Below, one piece after another: positions 1-10,489 of a DNA stretch of 64,000 bases. Origin of the DNA: Balaenoptera acutorostrata (Eukaryota; Chordata; Mammalia; Artiodactyla; Balaenopteridae); assembly GCF_949987535.1 (NCBI RefSeq), contig NC_080067.1:6324001-6388000 (forward strand), written 5' to 3'. Position 1 is the stretch's first letter. Every line of letters begins with the position of its first letter. The notes under the pieces are model-generated. The model was not told the DNA's origin, did not search any database, and saw only the letters and a program-made list of their open reading frames with translations. Position numbers and translations under genes: made by a program.

Positions 1-689
1 ACAGATCTTAATTTGGGGTCTGAGAGTATATGAACTTATCAAAATTGTATTCAAAATGTTGTGATGATGTGCAATTTTTCTAGAGAGAACTTCTATAGTT
101 TTTATTCATTCTCAAGGAAGTCTGTGGGATAATATTTAAGAATCATTATGTAGAGTTATGTACTTAACTCGGGGACCCTAATTTCTGAATTACAATCTTA
201 GAAATAACATCAATGACAAAGTACATCTCTCAGAATCCTAACATTCTTATGACAAAACACATCTATCAAAATATTTTCATGCTTTCAGAAGAGGGCTTTA
301 AACATAACCTTTAAAAATCCCAGAATTATTACTTACAAAGGTATTTTTATAACTGAACATATCATCAACCCAGGAGAAAGGACTCTGTTCTATTTCTCTT
401 TTGATATGATATTTCTAATTAATCAAAATTAATTCCTATATAAGGCAGTTACCAAATACCATATTTCAAAATTCTTTACCTGACAGTGGTATTCAGCAAT
501 AGGTGATCTCATTTCCACAAACTCAGTAAGTATTTAGATGTGTTTCCTTCTACCACTTTATTACTGGCTCTGATTTTAAGTAAAGGACAATTTTCATATT
601 TCAATTAGCTACTCCTCAGAAAAGCTAAGGCTCTGAGAGACTTCGTGGTATACCACTCTCCCAGAGAAAGGATATTGTAGTTTGGAATG
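1..689. other. Unassigned AT-rich sequence
   Basis: I see no exon-like open frame, RNA gene or repeat I can name here. Composition is AT-rich with short A and T tracts, like the rest of the window. Confidence 0.5.
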
Positions 690-835
690 AGGAAGAAAAT
701 GTTTTGATTCTGGTTCCATTGCTTTGTAAATGAGTAGCCTTGAGGAAGTCATTTCATATTATAAAAACTCATTTTCTTCATTTGTAAAATGGGGGTGATT
801 TTCCATTCTGAGTTTTTGAGTTATTGTGAATGTAA
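690..835 (+). repeat. MIR SINE fragment
   Basis: The stretch around 770-800 keeps the most conserved MIR block (a 'tcatttgtaaaatgggg' version of the usual 'cctcatctgtaaaatgggg'), preceded by a decayed core. MIR elements are ancient tRNA-derived SINEs shared by all mammals. The assignment rests on recognition of the conserved block; the ends are approximate. Confidence 0.6.
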
Positions 836-1049
836 CAAAAGTACATGTATACTTATGTACATGTGGAATATATATTTATATATAATATGCATTATATATT
901 ATCAATTTATCTAAAGGTTACCTTCTGAATAAAAAAGTGCTAGAGTCATTGCAATAAACTCACTTCTATTGATGTAGAAAACTGCTTACATAAATAAATG
1001 TTTTTTAAAAAAGGAACAGTACAGGTCAACACTTAAGCTTTATCAAGGT

Positions 1050-1385
1050 TTCTTCATGTTTTTTCCAAACTTTACTGAGATATAACTGATATGTGATATT
1101 GTGTAAGTTTAAGGTGCTCAACGTGATAATTTGATATATGTATATATTGTGAAACGTTTTCCGCAACAAAAAGTTAGCACATCCTTCACTTCACATAATT
1201 ACCTTTCATTGTTGTTGTTGTTATTGTTGTTATGGTGAGAGCATTTAAGATCCACTCTCTTAGCAACTTTGAAATATACAATACAAATATTGTTAACTGT
1301 AGTCACCATGCTGTATTAGATCCCTAGAACTTATTCCTCTTATAACTGGAAGTTTGTACCCCTTAACCTTCGTGGTTTGAATTTT
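1050..1385 (-). mobile_element. Old L1 (L1MA-type) 3' UTR, antisense
   Basis: Read on the plus strand this starts with an 'actgagatataactgatatg' tail and continues through the reverse complement of the L1M 3' UTR, including 'gttaactgtagtcaccatg' and 'cttataactggaagtttgta'. The element therefore points left. It is well diverged, 5'-truncated, and contains a TTG-rich microsatellite at about 1209-1232. Confidence 0.75.
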
Positions 1386-1689
1386 CTTACCTCAGTCAAA
1401 ATTCTTTGAGAGGTAGATTGCAAGCTAAAGGCTATCTTGTTATCAATATTCAGAACTTACTTAATTTTAGCAATGGAATGAGTCATTAACTATTTCCAGT
1501 ATTTCCCAGTTGAGCTTTTGTTTCTAACAATAAAAATGTGACTTCAGTGGTGTTTGAAGAAATTAACACCTTGACCTAGAAAGACACTCTATGGGTCTTG
1601 TTCACACTTTCATGGTCACAGGGGTTTCCTAAAATCAGACCAATTTGAGCTCAAATGCCTGCATTTATGAAATAGTTGGACATGATAGG

Positions 1690-1883
1690 GAACCTCATTT
1701 TTGAGATTTAGGGTTCTGAATTCTGGTTGCCCATTGGATTCATTTGGGAGGTTTTGAAAGTCCTGATAACCAGGTCAAAAGCCAGAAAATTTAAATCCAA
1801 ACCTCTGGCAGTGGTACACAGGCATCAGTAGGTTTTGGAGCTCCAACGTGACTCCAATGTGCAGCGAACTTTGAGAACCATTG
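1690..1883 (+). mobile_element. MER5A-like hAT miniature transposon
   Basis: The right end carries the typical MER5 inverted terminal sequence 'tttgagaaccattg' (1870-1883), and the body matches the MER5A order. The left terminal repeat has decayed. Non-autonomous hAT (Charlie-group) element that predates placental radiation. Confidence 0.6.
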
Positions 1884-3560
1884 TACTTAACCAGAGACAT
1901 AAACCAGTCATTACCTAACCAACTGGAAACACTGCTGCAAGGTCCTATCTAACCTTGTCCAGCTCTCTGCTTTCATACCCAGCAACCTAATCAACAGCAT
2001 AGAACGATTAGCTTAAACAAGTACCCAAGGAAAGACAATCTTGTAAAACATATCTGACTCTCCTTTTCTTAATTTACCCTTTTAACTTTCCCTTCTGATA
2101 TTATATTGTTTTCTGGGGGGAATTTGTTTTATTTCTTTTTAAACCTGTGTTGGCAGAATAACTTGAACAAAAAGCTTATCTTGCATGCTTGAATAACTAT
2201 GTTTGGTATTGAGTACAGAATTTTCTTTACCTTTTTTTTTTCTTAACATCTGCTCTATAGGACACTATAAGCACTGTTAATCAATAATATCTCTTTCTAG
2301 CTAATAGTACAATAAACAGCAAAAATCACATACCTTAAGACAGACAGTATTAGTGGTGCGAGAGCCTATGCAATCCTCTTACTATCTTACCATCCCATGA
2401 TCCATTATAGTCAAGCATTGAGGAATGACAGACTTTGAGAAGTAGCTCTTCTTCCTTCAAGCTGGTCTAACTCTCAGAAGCCATTGTAGACAAGCACACA
2501 GCAGGAACTCCCTCACACAGGAAGCACGTATGGATGTTGGCAATGGAGTTGAGAGCTCATCATTATCTCATCACTGGGTCAGATGCAGAGATTGACAAGA
2601 CCAGTACCTTATGTTTGGTTCACTTACCCCACATTGAGAGCAAATGCATGTTCCTCTCCATTAGAAGGGAGAGATGATAAACCACCACCATTTTCTTTTC
2701 TTTTTAAATCCAGAGTGGTATAATGGCTATAACAGAATCGGTCGCTTTGGAAGTAATGGGGTGAGGCTGTCCACACCATTACTTTCAACTCTGGCTTCTC
2801 ACCAGTTCCATCCAAGGGACATTGTAACTGAGTTCAGTGATTCACACACTCTGTATTTGCAAGTTTACAGAGTTTTGGGATTCTTCCCCTTTCAGTCCAA
2901 ACACACCAGACACACTCTAGGGAAGTAAGGGCTGGATTTCAACAGTTTTCAGAGAGAAATTCCTATCAGAGCTTATGTGTGTTCGCTCTGATATTACACA
3001 CTCTTTGTGCCTTTGCTGAAAAATCCCCATTTCACAAACAACTGTCTATTAGACAGGGTGGGTGAGAGCTGTTTCTTGGGAAATGGCTTTCCTATGGTGC
3101 TGGTGGGTCACTCATTATGGCTGAGACTTAATTACCACTTCATGAAAAATGCCATCAATGGAAAGAAAAAAAAAACCCTACTAGTTTGATTTAATCAGGA
3201 ATGGGTCTGAAGAATGCAAATAAGGAGGATAGTGTCTAATTATTGTTCCATTTTTATCTCCATTAAAGCACATTAATTCTAAAAAATTATTTTCAGAGAT
3301 GAAAGCTGATTTTCAAATTGGGATATGGAATATGCGTGGGCTTTTTCTTTTCTCAGGAACATATCTTTAAGGGGGTCATCGTATTGTGGGGAGACAGAGG
3401 TTCATGTTTTTATCGAACTTAGATGTATACCTAGATCTAATTCTATCTATATTTAAAGACCAAATATAATATGACAAGATAAAATGCTTACAGTCATTTA
3501 TCCATTTAGAGAAAAATTCTTCCATGTGGCAAACTTTTCACAGATGGAGACGTTGAAGCT
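1884..3560. other. Unassigned sequence
   Basis: No repeat or gene recognised. Two short open frames (2674-2928 plus and 2624-2815 minus) overlap on opposite strands; neither resembles a known protein and neither has convincing splice or start context. Confidence 0.45.
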
Positions 3561-3564
3561 GAAT

Positions 3565-4090
3565 CTGGCCTCTGTACCCCAACATCAAATTAAATCTCAG
3601 AGACAAAGTTTTGGATAAAGAAGAAAAGAATAGATTTATTGCTTCACCACACAAAGGGGGCCACAGCAGGCCCTCAAAACTGTGTGTCCTGACCTGGAGG
3701 GGGTAGTGAGGGGTTTTATAGTAATGATTCAAAGAGGAAGGCATGATAAGCTCATGGACATTCTTCTGATTGGTTGGTGGGGAGGTAAGTGGGAGTCAAC
3801 ATCATCAACCTTCTGATTCCAACATGTCTGAGGTCTATATGCCTGTGGGCAGCATACAGTTAACTTCTCCTACCTGGTGGGGGTTTCAGTATCTGCAAAA
3901 CAGCTCTAAGATATTGTTATGTGTATCCCTTGAGGGGGAACCAGGACCCTGCCCCAAGGCTGCACTGTTGTTTCTTGACTGCTCCTCCCTTGTCTCTGCA
4001 TCCCCTCCTTTCCCTGACTAGCAATTCTTTGAACATGCCTGTTGGAACTCAGGGAAGGTCATGGAGGCTGAATAAAGCCTATTTCCTGTA
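3565..4090 (-). mobile_element. Endogenous retrovirus-type solitary LTR, antisense
   Basis: Reading leftward on the minus strand, three promoter elements occur in LTR order: a CCAAT box at 3773-3769, a TATAAAA box at 3720-3714 and an AATAAA polyadenylation signal at 3640-3635. The GC-richer U3-like part lies at 3770-4020. I could not fix TG...CA ends or a target duplication, so limits are approximate. No primer-binding site or internal retroviral sequence is visible beside it. The family is not assigned; a class I or II ERV of cetartiodactyls is likely. Confidence 0.6.
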
Positions 4091-4880
4091 ATCAAGAAAT
4101 GGGGGACACAAAAAAGGTATTTGTGCCCAGGAGCCCCACAGGGTCCTGCTCAGTTTCAACATTATGAGAGGTGGCAGAGAACCCTGACTCAGGAAGAATA
4201 TGGGAAGAAGTGTCACTCCCAGTCACTTCTGATTGGCCAGATTTGGAAGGCAAAATTTTGCAGGAGAAAGAGGAGAAAATATTGACTGCCACAGAGCTTA
4301 TTCCAAAGTGACCTGAAAACTTGCTTAGGTCCATTCAGTGAAAATCCATAAACAATTACTATAGGATCTTCCTATTTTGACTTATTTTCAATTCATCAAT
4401 GCTTAAAAAAATCTTTTTTTTTTCATATTTGCACATCCTCAAAATCTAAGAGATAAGCTTTGGGACAATCAGCATTTCCCTTTCTTTTGATTCTAAGACT
4501 ATCTTAGCAAACATAAACCAATAACAAACAAAAATAAATAAATAAAAACGTGAGAGAAGCGAGGGAAAAGTCGTTCTCACAGCGTATCAGATAAAAACAG
4601 ATTGTTATCACTGTAAGTCTAGAGGATAGAAATAGAGGACCTTGAAACAGTCTTTTCAAAGGGTACTTAAAAGGTTACGAGAAAACATTGATACTGTCAA
4701 CCCACTCAACAGACAAAGCCAGCTGAGTCAGGATTTCTCTCCTTCCTTGGATTTTGAAAAAGATCTCAGAAAACTTCTTCTTCTATAGTCTTCAAATTTT
4801 TCATCACCTGGAATTCATATTTTTGAAAGAATTAATTGACCAAATTACATTCAATGATAAGTAATAATAATTCATTGTGA
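4091..4880. other. Unassigned sequence beside the LTR
   Basis: 4091-4340 keeps an LTR-like base composition and could be further ERV sequence, but I see no diagnostic motif. The remainder is AT-rich without recognisable features. Confidence 0.4.
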
Positions 4881-4881
4881 A

Positions 4882-4962
4882 GATTAATTTTATGTGCCAG
4901 CTTGGCTAGGTCACAGTAACCAGATAGTTGGTCAAACACTAGTCTGGACAATCCCGACTAAT
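4882..4962 (+). repeat. Ancient interspersed repeat fragment (family unassigned)
   Basis: Contains 'ttaattttatgtgccagctt', the start of a widespread mammalian repeat normally read 'ttaattttatgtgtcaactt'. A second copy is at about 60199-60312 in this window, and an antisense end of the same family starts near 61742. I do not assign the family name. Confidence 0.5.
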
Positions 4963-4965
4963 ACA

Positions 4966-5612
4966 TTCTTTTTGTTATTTTTGTTTGTCAAATGACATAA
5001 AGAATTATTATTCATCAGAGATATACGTGTTAGGAAGTGGAGAGAATGTATTTCACCAACTTTTACGTTCGTTTGAAAAGGAAAAAATAAACGTGTAAGT
5101 TATGTAGAGTGAAAAATGAGAACTCAAGGACATAATACAATTTTGAAAAGTAATAGCTAAATGGCTTTAAATAATACATATTTTGGTCCAGGAGAGAATC
5201 AGAGAGAAGGAGGATAGGAAGAGAGAAGAGAGTTGTCAGGAGATGGTAGAAAGTTTAGCCAAAATATTATCATCATTCATAAACTGTTTGGTACGGAGGA
5301 TTAAAGGACTAGATGTCAAATCATGTTCAGATGGTGGGAAGCTGATAGAGGTACGGGATTGCCCTCCAGTATGGGGGGTGGGGCACAGTGGAGATGGGGA
5401 CCATTTCTTGCAGCTCTCAGTAAGTCAGAGAGATTCAAGCTGATCTTTGCCTTCTAACCAACATAGAATTATCACACTTACCTTTTAGAATAAATGTAAA
5501 TCCAGCTAGAAAAAGGATGATTCGCTGGATGGGCATTTTAATTTCAGACATAAAGACCATTTCTATTAGGCTTTTGAAACATGGCATAACCCTAGAAATT
5601 TAGAGAGAACAG
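4966..5612. other. Unassigned sequence with a purine-rich tract
   Basis: A purine-rich tract lies at about 5188-5260 and a G-rich patch at about 5368-5402. An 86-codon open frame (5183-5443) is a by-product of the purine bias and matches nothing I know. Confidence 0.4.
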
Positions 5613-5614
5613 AT

Positions 5615-5720
5615 TGGGCACCAATTGTCCAGTCCTGCATTTCTCATCTTACTGATGAGGAAATGGAGGCCCTAGAGAAGGTTAATGTCTTTGACGAGAC
5701 TGAATCATGAAGTCCCTTAA
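5615..5720 (-). repeat. MIR SINE fragment, antisense
   Basis: 'ctgatgaggaaatggaggcc' is the reverse complement of the conserved MIR block. Ends approximate. Confidence 0.6.
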
Positions 5721-5772
5721 CAATACTGAGATTGATTATCAGGTTTCAGTCTGTTTTTTAGATTTTAGGATT

Positions 5773-5832
5773 TTTTTTCTAATTCATTCAGTCTTTTGAT
5801 TGATTTTTTCTAATTCATTCAGTCTTTTGATT
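5773..5832. repeat. 31-bp tandem duplication
   Basis: The unit containing 'ctaattcattcagtctttt' occurs twice in direct tandem with a 31-bp period and essentially no divergence. It looks like recent local slippage. Confidence 0.9.
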
Positions 5833-5978
5833 TAAATCTTTATAGAGATTTAATACTCTTTCCTAAGGGAAGCTTCAGTTTCTGAGAAGTGGATGCAGGT
5901 ATACAAGTTCCAGATTTTACTTGCTCCCAACTTCCCCATTCACTTTATAATTGCCTGGGATATGTTTAAAATGGAAGA

Positions 5979-6113
5979 TTTTTTTAAATTTTTAAATTTT
6001 TTTTGCATCGCAGCGGGGCTTGCCAGGGATCTTAGTACCCCAACTGGGATCAAACCTGTGCCCCCTGCAGTGGAAGTGTGGAGTCCTAACCACTGGACCA
6101 CCAGGGAAGTCCC
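5979..6113 (-). mobile_element. Short tRNA-derived CHR-type SINE, antisense
   Basis: The minus-strand head 'gggacttccctggtggtcca' (6113 leftward) and the B-box-like 'ggtttgatccc' segment match the cetartiodactyl tRNA-Glu-derived SINE family. The plus strand begins with the T/A-rich tail. It is shorter than the three copies further right and resembles an older, truncated subfamily. Clear target duplications were not found. Confidence 0.75.
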
Positions 6114-7757
6114 TATATTTTGTTTTAAAGTAAGCCCCTGGCAGTACATGAGTCAAATCATGTTTGTGGCTAGTGTAGACTCCACACTACTGCCACCTGC
6201 CACTTCAGATAGGATGGAGGTTGGCTCTATCTTTGTCTGCCTCTCCTTTCTGGTCCACATGGGAATCGCTAACCATGAAACAAATTCTTGGTAAGGAAGT
6301 CTGAGTGTGCACTACGCATTGAACCTTGTGGCTGAAAGGAGTGTGCGATGTGTCTCTAAGATCAAAAGCGAAAAAGTTAATTATCTCAAAATTCTTTCTC
6401 TTCTTCTCTCCTCTTGAAAAACAACACTAAGGCAATGCACACATTTGGGAATTAGAGGCCAGCATGTGACTAAGACAATGGTTTAATCATGCAGGGAAGG
6501 ATGGCCAGGACATTTATTTTTGTTCAATGAACTGAGATAATTTTACCCCTCTTTCTAGATGTCTCAGAAAAAGTTATTTTAGGGCCATTCAAAAATGGAA
6601 CGCCTTGAGCAGTCACCTTTTATTTTAAGGACCTACAGGGAACGTTTGAGTCATTCTAATTTCACAGAAATTTTCCTGAAAGGGGAGGAATGTGTCTCTT
6701 TGCTGTTCGTGCCCTTGGCCTTAAATGTCCTGAGTGGATGGGGGAATTTGACAGCCTTTGTTCTAAAGTTAGCCCTCATTCTCTATTTCAGACTCAGTAG
6801 GAGGAGGACTGAACTTTGTAATTAATACTCAGGAAATTAGCGATCAGCAATGGCAGAGAGACAAAACAGGCATGCGGACGCCATCAGAGCCGCCCCTGAC
6901 AGGCAAAGGTCAGGGGGGCTCAGGACAGCAGAGATCCCGACAGCAGGATCAGTACCTCTTTTTAGCTGGTTTTGACCCTTGTAAACGCACTTATTCAGTG
7001 TCCCAGAAGTGTAAAAGCAGGCCTCATTTTTGCCGCTGTGGCTCTGGCTATTTCCCTAGGAATTTTTTTTTTTTTTTTTTTTTTAAGGGGCTGGTTGTTT
7101 CTGCTGCATGTAGATGTACTCGGATAAACCAAAGGTAGGCTCTTCATCAGAATTCAAGAATATTTTTCCTTCTCCTCTTGCATAGAAATAAGAGTAGTAT
7201 CTGAGAAACAGCTTTGGATCCAGCAGGCTTTAAGAGGGCAGGCTGTGTATTTCTGTAATAAGGGGCCATTGAAACATGAGAATTGAACGTTTCTTAAAAG
7301 GGCAAGCTGTTTATTTGAAGGGTCATGAACAAGAGTCGGCAGGTATCCCAGGGACCACTTCTGAAGAACTTACATCTGTTGGGGAGAACAATAAACTCTT
7401 GATTGATTCCATTATCTGCAGAAGTGACAAAGAGTGTTCACAGAATTATAAATTCTAAAGGAATTGTTTCTGCATAATCATGGTTATAAAGGCTCTTATT
7501 AGTATAAGCATGTATGTTTGATTATTTATGTGCGAGTGTGTGCGTATATGTATACTTAGGGCAAACAAGTCAGTGTGCACCATTTGCTCAGTTTTAGCTA
7601 CTTCTTGGAGACCCTGGAATCTGACCCAATCCTACCTTTTTTTCAATAAACATTCAGCAAACATTCTTGCCCTCAAGCACGGTGTGAGACGCAGGAACCA
7701 TCTTTGGACCAAAGGCAATGTATGACTTCCATGGGATCTTTTATTTCTCTATCATTC
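6114..7757. other. Unassigned sequence with a GC-richer block
   Basis: No repeat recognised. The interval about 6850-7050 is richer in GC and CpG than its surroundings and ends at a long T tract (about 7060-7084). Open frames at 6595-6825 and 6872-7138 show no recognisable protein features. It could be a decayed element or a regulatory segment; sequence alone does not decide. Confidence 0.35.
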
Positions 7758-7764
7758 TGTAACC

Positions 7765-8086
7765 TTTTTTTTTTTTTAATTTTTATTTTATATTGGAGCG
7801 TAGTGGATTAAAAATGTTGTGTTAGTTTCAGGTGTACAGCACAGTGATTCAGTTATACATATACATGTATCTATTCTTTTTCAAATTCTTTTCCCATTTA
7901 GGTTATTACAGAGTATTGAGCAGAGTTCCCTGTGCTATACAGTAGGTCCTTGTTGGTTATCTATTTTAAATATAGCAGTGTGTACATGTCAATCCCAAAC
8001 TCCCAATCTACCCATCCCCCCCCCACACACCTTTCCCCATGGTAGCCATAAGTTTGTTCTCTGTGTCTGTGAGTCTGTTTCTGTTT
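7765..8086 (-). mobile_element. Cetartiodactyl L1 3' end, antisense
   Basis: Poly(T) start at 7765, then the reverse complement of the L1 3' UTR ('ttagtttcaggtgtacagc', 'gagttccctgtgctatacag', 'taggtccttgttggttatc'). A 7-bp candidate TSD 'tgtaacc' lies at 7758-7764 and 8087-8093. The 3'-most 320 bp only, as in most 5'-truncated L1 copies. Confidence 0.85.
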
Positions 8087-8094
8087 TGTAACCC

Positions 8095-8345
8095 TTTTAT
8101 TATAGTGGCCATGGTCTTTGCGTTATTTCCCAGGCCAAGCATTCTTGGTCTTGAATGAAACCTTATCTGCCTCTGTGTGCTTTGATCATTCAAACTGTTT
8201 CCAGTTCATGACCTTTCCCTGTTTTCCTATTTTATCTTATCTTGTATCTGGTCTGGCATCCTCATTTCTGTCACCTCCTAGCCCCTGTAGGCATTTGAGT
8301 TTGCAATGCTCTTCCCTGGGCTGACTCTTTATTATCTTTAGGAGA
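8095..8345 (+). repeat. Possible L2 fragment
   Basis: 'tttgcaatgctcttccctgg' (8299-8318) resembles the L2 3' region. The rest is too diverged to be sure. Confidence 0.35.
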
Positions 8346-8369
8346 GGACAAAGAACCTTGTTCTTAATA

Positions 8370-8699
8370 CAGACATAGACATACTTCATTGTATTGTGCT
8401 TTGAAGATATTGTGTTTTTTACAAATTGAAGGTGTGTGGCAACCCTGCATTTTCTGATGATTGTTAGCATTTTTAGCATTAAAGTATTTTTTAATTAAGG
8501 TATGTACATTGTCTTTGTAGATGTAATGTTCTTGCACACTTAATAGACTACAGCATAGTGTAAACATAACTTTATATGCACTGGGAAACCAAAAATATAT
8601 GTGTGACTTACTTTTTTGTGATATTCAATTTATTGCATTATTTGCAATATTCATTTCTTGCTCTGGAACCAAACCCACGATATCTCCGAGGTGTGCCTG
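8370..8699 (+). mobile_element. Tigger1-derived miniature DNA transposon
   Basis: Flanked by TA dinucleotides (8368-8369 and 8700-8701), as expected for pogo/Tigger elements. The left part matches the Tigger1 5' end ('tacaaattgaaggtgtgtgg', 'caaccctgc'); it then jumps to the last ~240 bp of Tigger1 ('cacacttaatagactacagc', 'actgggaaaccaaaa'), ending 'ctccgaggtgtgcctg'. The whole transposase gene is missing, so this is a non-autonomous internal-deletion derivative. Confidence 0.85.
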
Positions 8700-8739
8700 T
8701 AATTCAACAGTAACACATTCCTTAAGAGAGGCTGAAAGC

Positions 8740-8840
8740 GGTATCTTTAATTCTGTATTCTTGGGAAAGTCCTTTAACTTCTCTGGTTCTTATTTTCTTT
8801 TTCTCTCAAGTGAGAGAGTTGGGCTGGATAAGTGACGCTC
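8740..8840 (+). repeat. MIR SINE fragment
   Basis: 'tgggaaagtcctttaacttc' followed by a 'ctctggttcttatttt' block corresponds to the MIR core and 3' part. Ends approximate. Confidence 0.5.
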
Positions 8841-9049
8841 AAATTTTAGGCTGCATAAACCCCACCCAAATAATTTGTTAAATGTGTGCATTCCTAGGCC
8901 TTTCTGAATCTTAAAGTTTTAAATTATATATTTCTCAACATGAACATATGAATCATTATTTGAGCTTGTCCATCAGGTAATTTTTGTTGAGATGGTATAA
9001 GGACCATACTTTGAGAAATAATGTTCTAGATTATTTCTATTTTTTAAAG

Positions 9050-10262
9050 ACAGCTCCCACATCTTATTCCATCTGACCTGTTTTTTTATAATGTGGCGTT
9101 GCTCCACTTCCCACTGAGAGGTGGGGTTTGTAACTTCCCCTTGAATCTGAGTGAGATGTGACTATGCTGTGTAACTTTCGGTGTTAGATTACAAAAGATG
9201 ATATAGCTTCTACCTGGTACCATTGGGAGAATTGCTTTTGGAATCTAACTGCTGCACAAATGAGGACACCACAACTAGACTATACCAAAAGGCCATTGGA
9301 AGATCCTATGCAGGTATTTCAGCCAAAAATCCCAGCTAAACTCTTGGCTGACAGCTGGAACCAATTTGCCAGCCAGGTGAATGAGTCACCTTAGAAGTGG
9401 GTCCTTGGAAGAGAAGTGTCATTTTAATCTCCCCCACCTACCTACTTCTTTTAGCCAAGAAGCTATTTTGGACTTTGGGGTCTGGCTCCATTTGAGCTGA
9501 GAAGATATTACCAAGTTATATGGATCCTAGAAAACAAGGAGTAATGATATAAGGAATCAAGAAATTGTGGAAAGCTTGTATAGGTAAAGAAGTTCAGATA
9601 AGAATGAGGATTAAAGGAAAGATTTAAATTGTGAGCAGGAACCCAGCATAACAAGTAAGGGAGGCATATTGAGATTTAGCAATTCTTAGAACAGTTAGGT
9701 GTAGGAGTCAAACTCTTAGCAGAGCCAGGCTTGGTCTGGATTGACTGTATTACTAATGAAGTCTTGGCTCAGTTCTGGTCTCAGTGGATCCAATAGTTCC
9801 CAGAACTCTGATTAGAATTGGAAGCAGTTGCAACCTCAAGTGAAAGTGTGACCTTTGGAAAATGTGACCCGGGACCTGGGTTCTGATGTTACCATTCTAC
9901 TAGTGGCACCAATGTTCTCTAACATTTTATTCTGATTACCACCATTCTCATTACACAGAATTTATTTAGTTATTATTTAGGGTCTGTTGACTTCAAACTA
10001 TTGTGAAGAAACAAGTACAATAAAACTGCTATTCCATTAAAATAATGGAACTATTAAAACAAACAAAAAAACCCCAAAACAGACAAACAAACGAACAAAA
10101 AAAAGAAGTGGGTCCTTGGTCCCAATGGAACCATCCATCTGATGCCCTGCTGAACCCCACCCAAACAATAGGCTTTTGAGTTAAATAAGTAATTGTTGTT
10201 ATTGTAGGTCACTAAGTTTGGAGGTGGTTTGTTACACAGTAACAGATATTTCAAACAGTTTC
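9050..10262 (+). mobile_element. Ancient LTR-like repeat, interrupted by a retrocopy
   Basis: Left part 9050-9408 and right part 10120-10262 read as one element once the 9409-10103 insert is removed. The right end 'taggtcactaagtttggagg' followed by 'tttgttacacagtaacag' is a very common mammalian repeat terminus ('ccactaagttttggggtaatttgttac...'). I recognise the repeat but do not assign its family name with confidence. Confidence 0.65.
9409..10103 (+). pseudogene. Processed retrocopy of an unidentified transcript
   Basis: A 695-bp insert is enclosed by a perfect 16-bp direct repeat, agaagtgggtccttgg, at 9393-9408 and 10104-10119. The body is not L1, SINE or LTR sequence I know. An AATAAA signal at 10019-10024 is followed about 30 nt later by an A-rich tail (about 10055-10103). 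Target duplication, polyadenylation signal and A tail are the hallmarks of L1-mediated retrotransposition of a cellular RNA. No long open frame is present, so the source may be an mRNA 3' UTR (5'-truncated copy) or a long non-coding RNA. I cannot name the parent gene. Confidence 0.8.
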
Positions 10263-10284
10263 TAAAATTTATAATCTAGGTTGG

Positions 10285-10480
10285 CCAAGTGTAACAATCA
10301 GATCAGGTGCCTTGAAACTAGACAGACCAGGCTTACACAGTGTCTCCAGAATTAGTTACTGGGTTACTGTGGTCAAGTCCCTAACACTCTCTGAAGCTCA
10401 GAGACTTGATTTACAAAATGACAGGAATATATTATCACCTATTACTTGGGGCAGTTTTGAGAATTACATGGCCTTCAGAG
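10285..10480 (+). repeat. MIR SINE
   Basis: Nearly full-length MIR order: a 'ccttgaaactagacagacca' head, 'tggtcaagtccctaacactc', 'tctgaagctcagagacttga', then 'gggcagttttgagaattaca'. It abuts the L1 5'UTR at about 10490. Confidence 0.75.
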
Positions 10481-10489
10481 CCAGGCAAT

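Noticed and set aside
5893..6294. 133-codon open frame
   Set aside because: Its centre is the antisense short SINE; flanking codons show no protein character.
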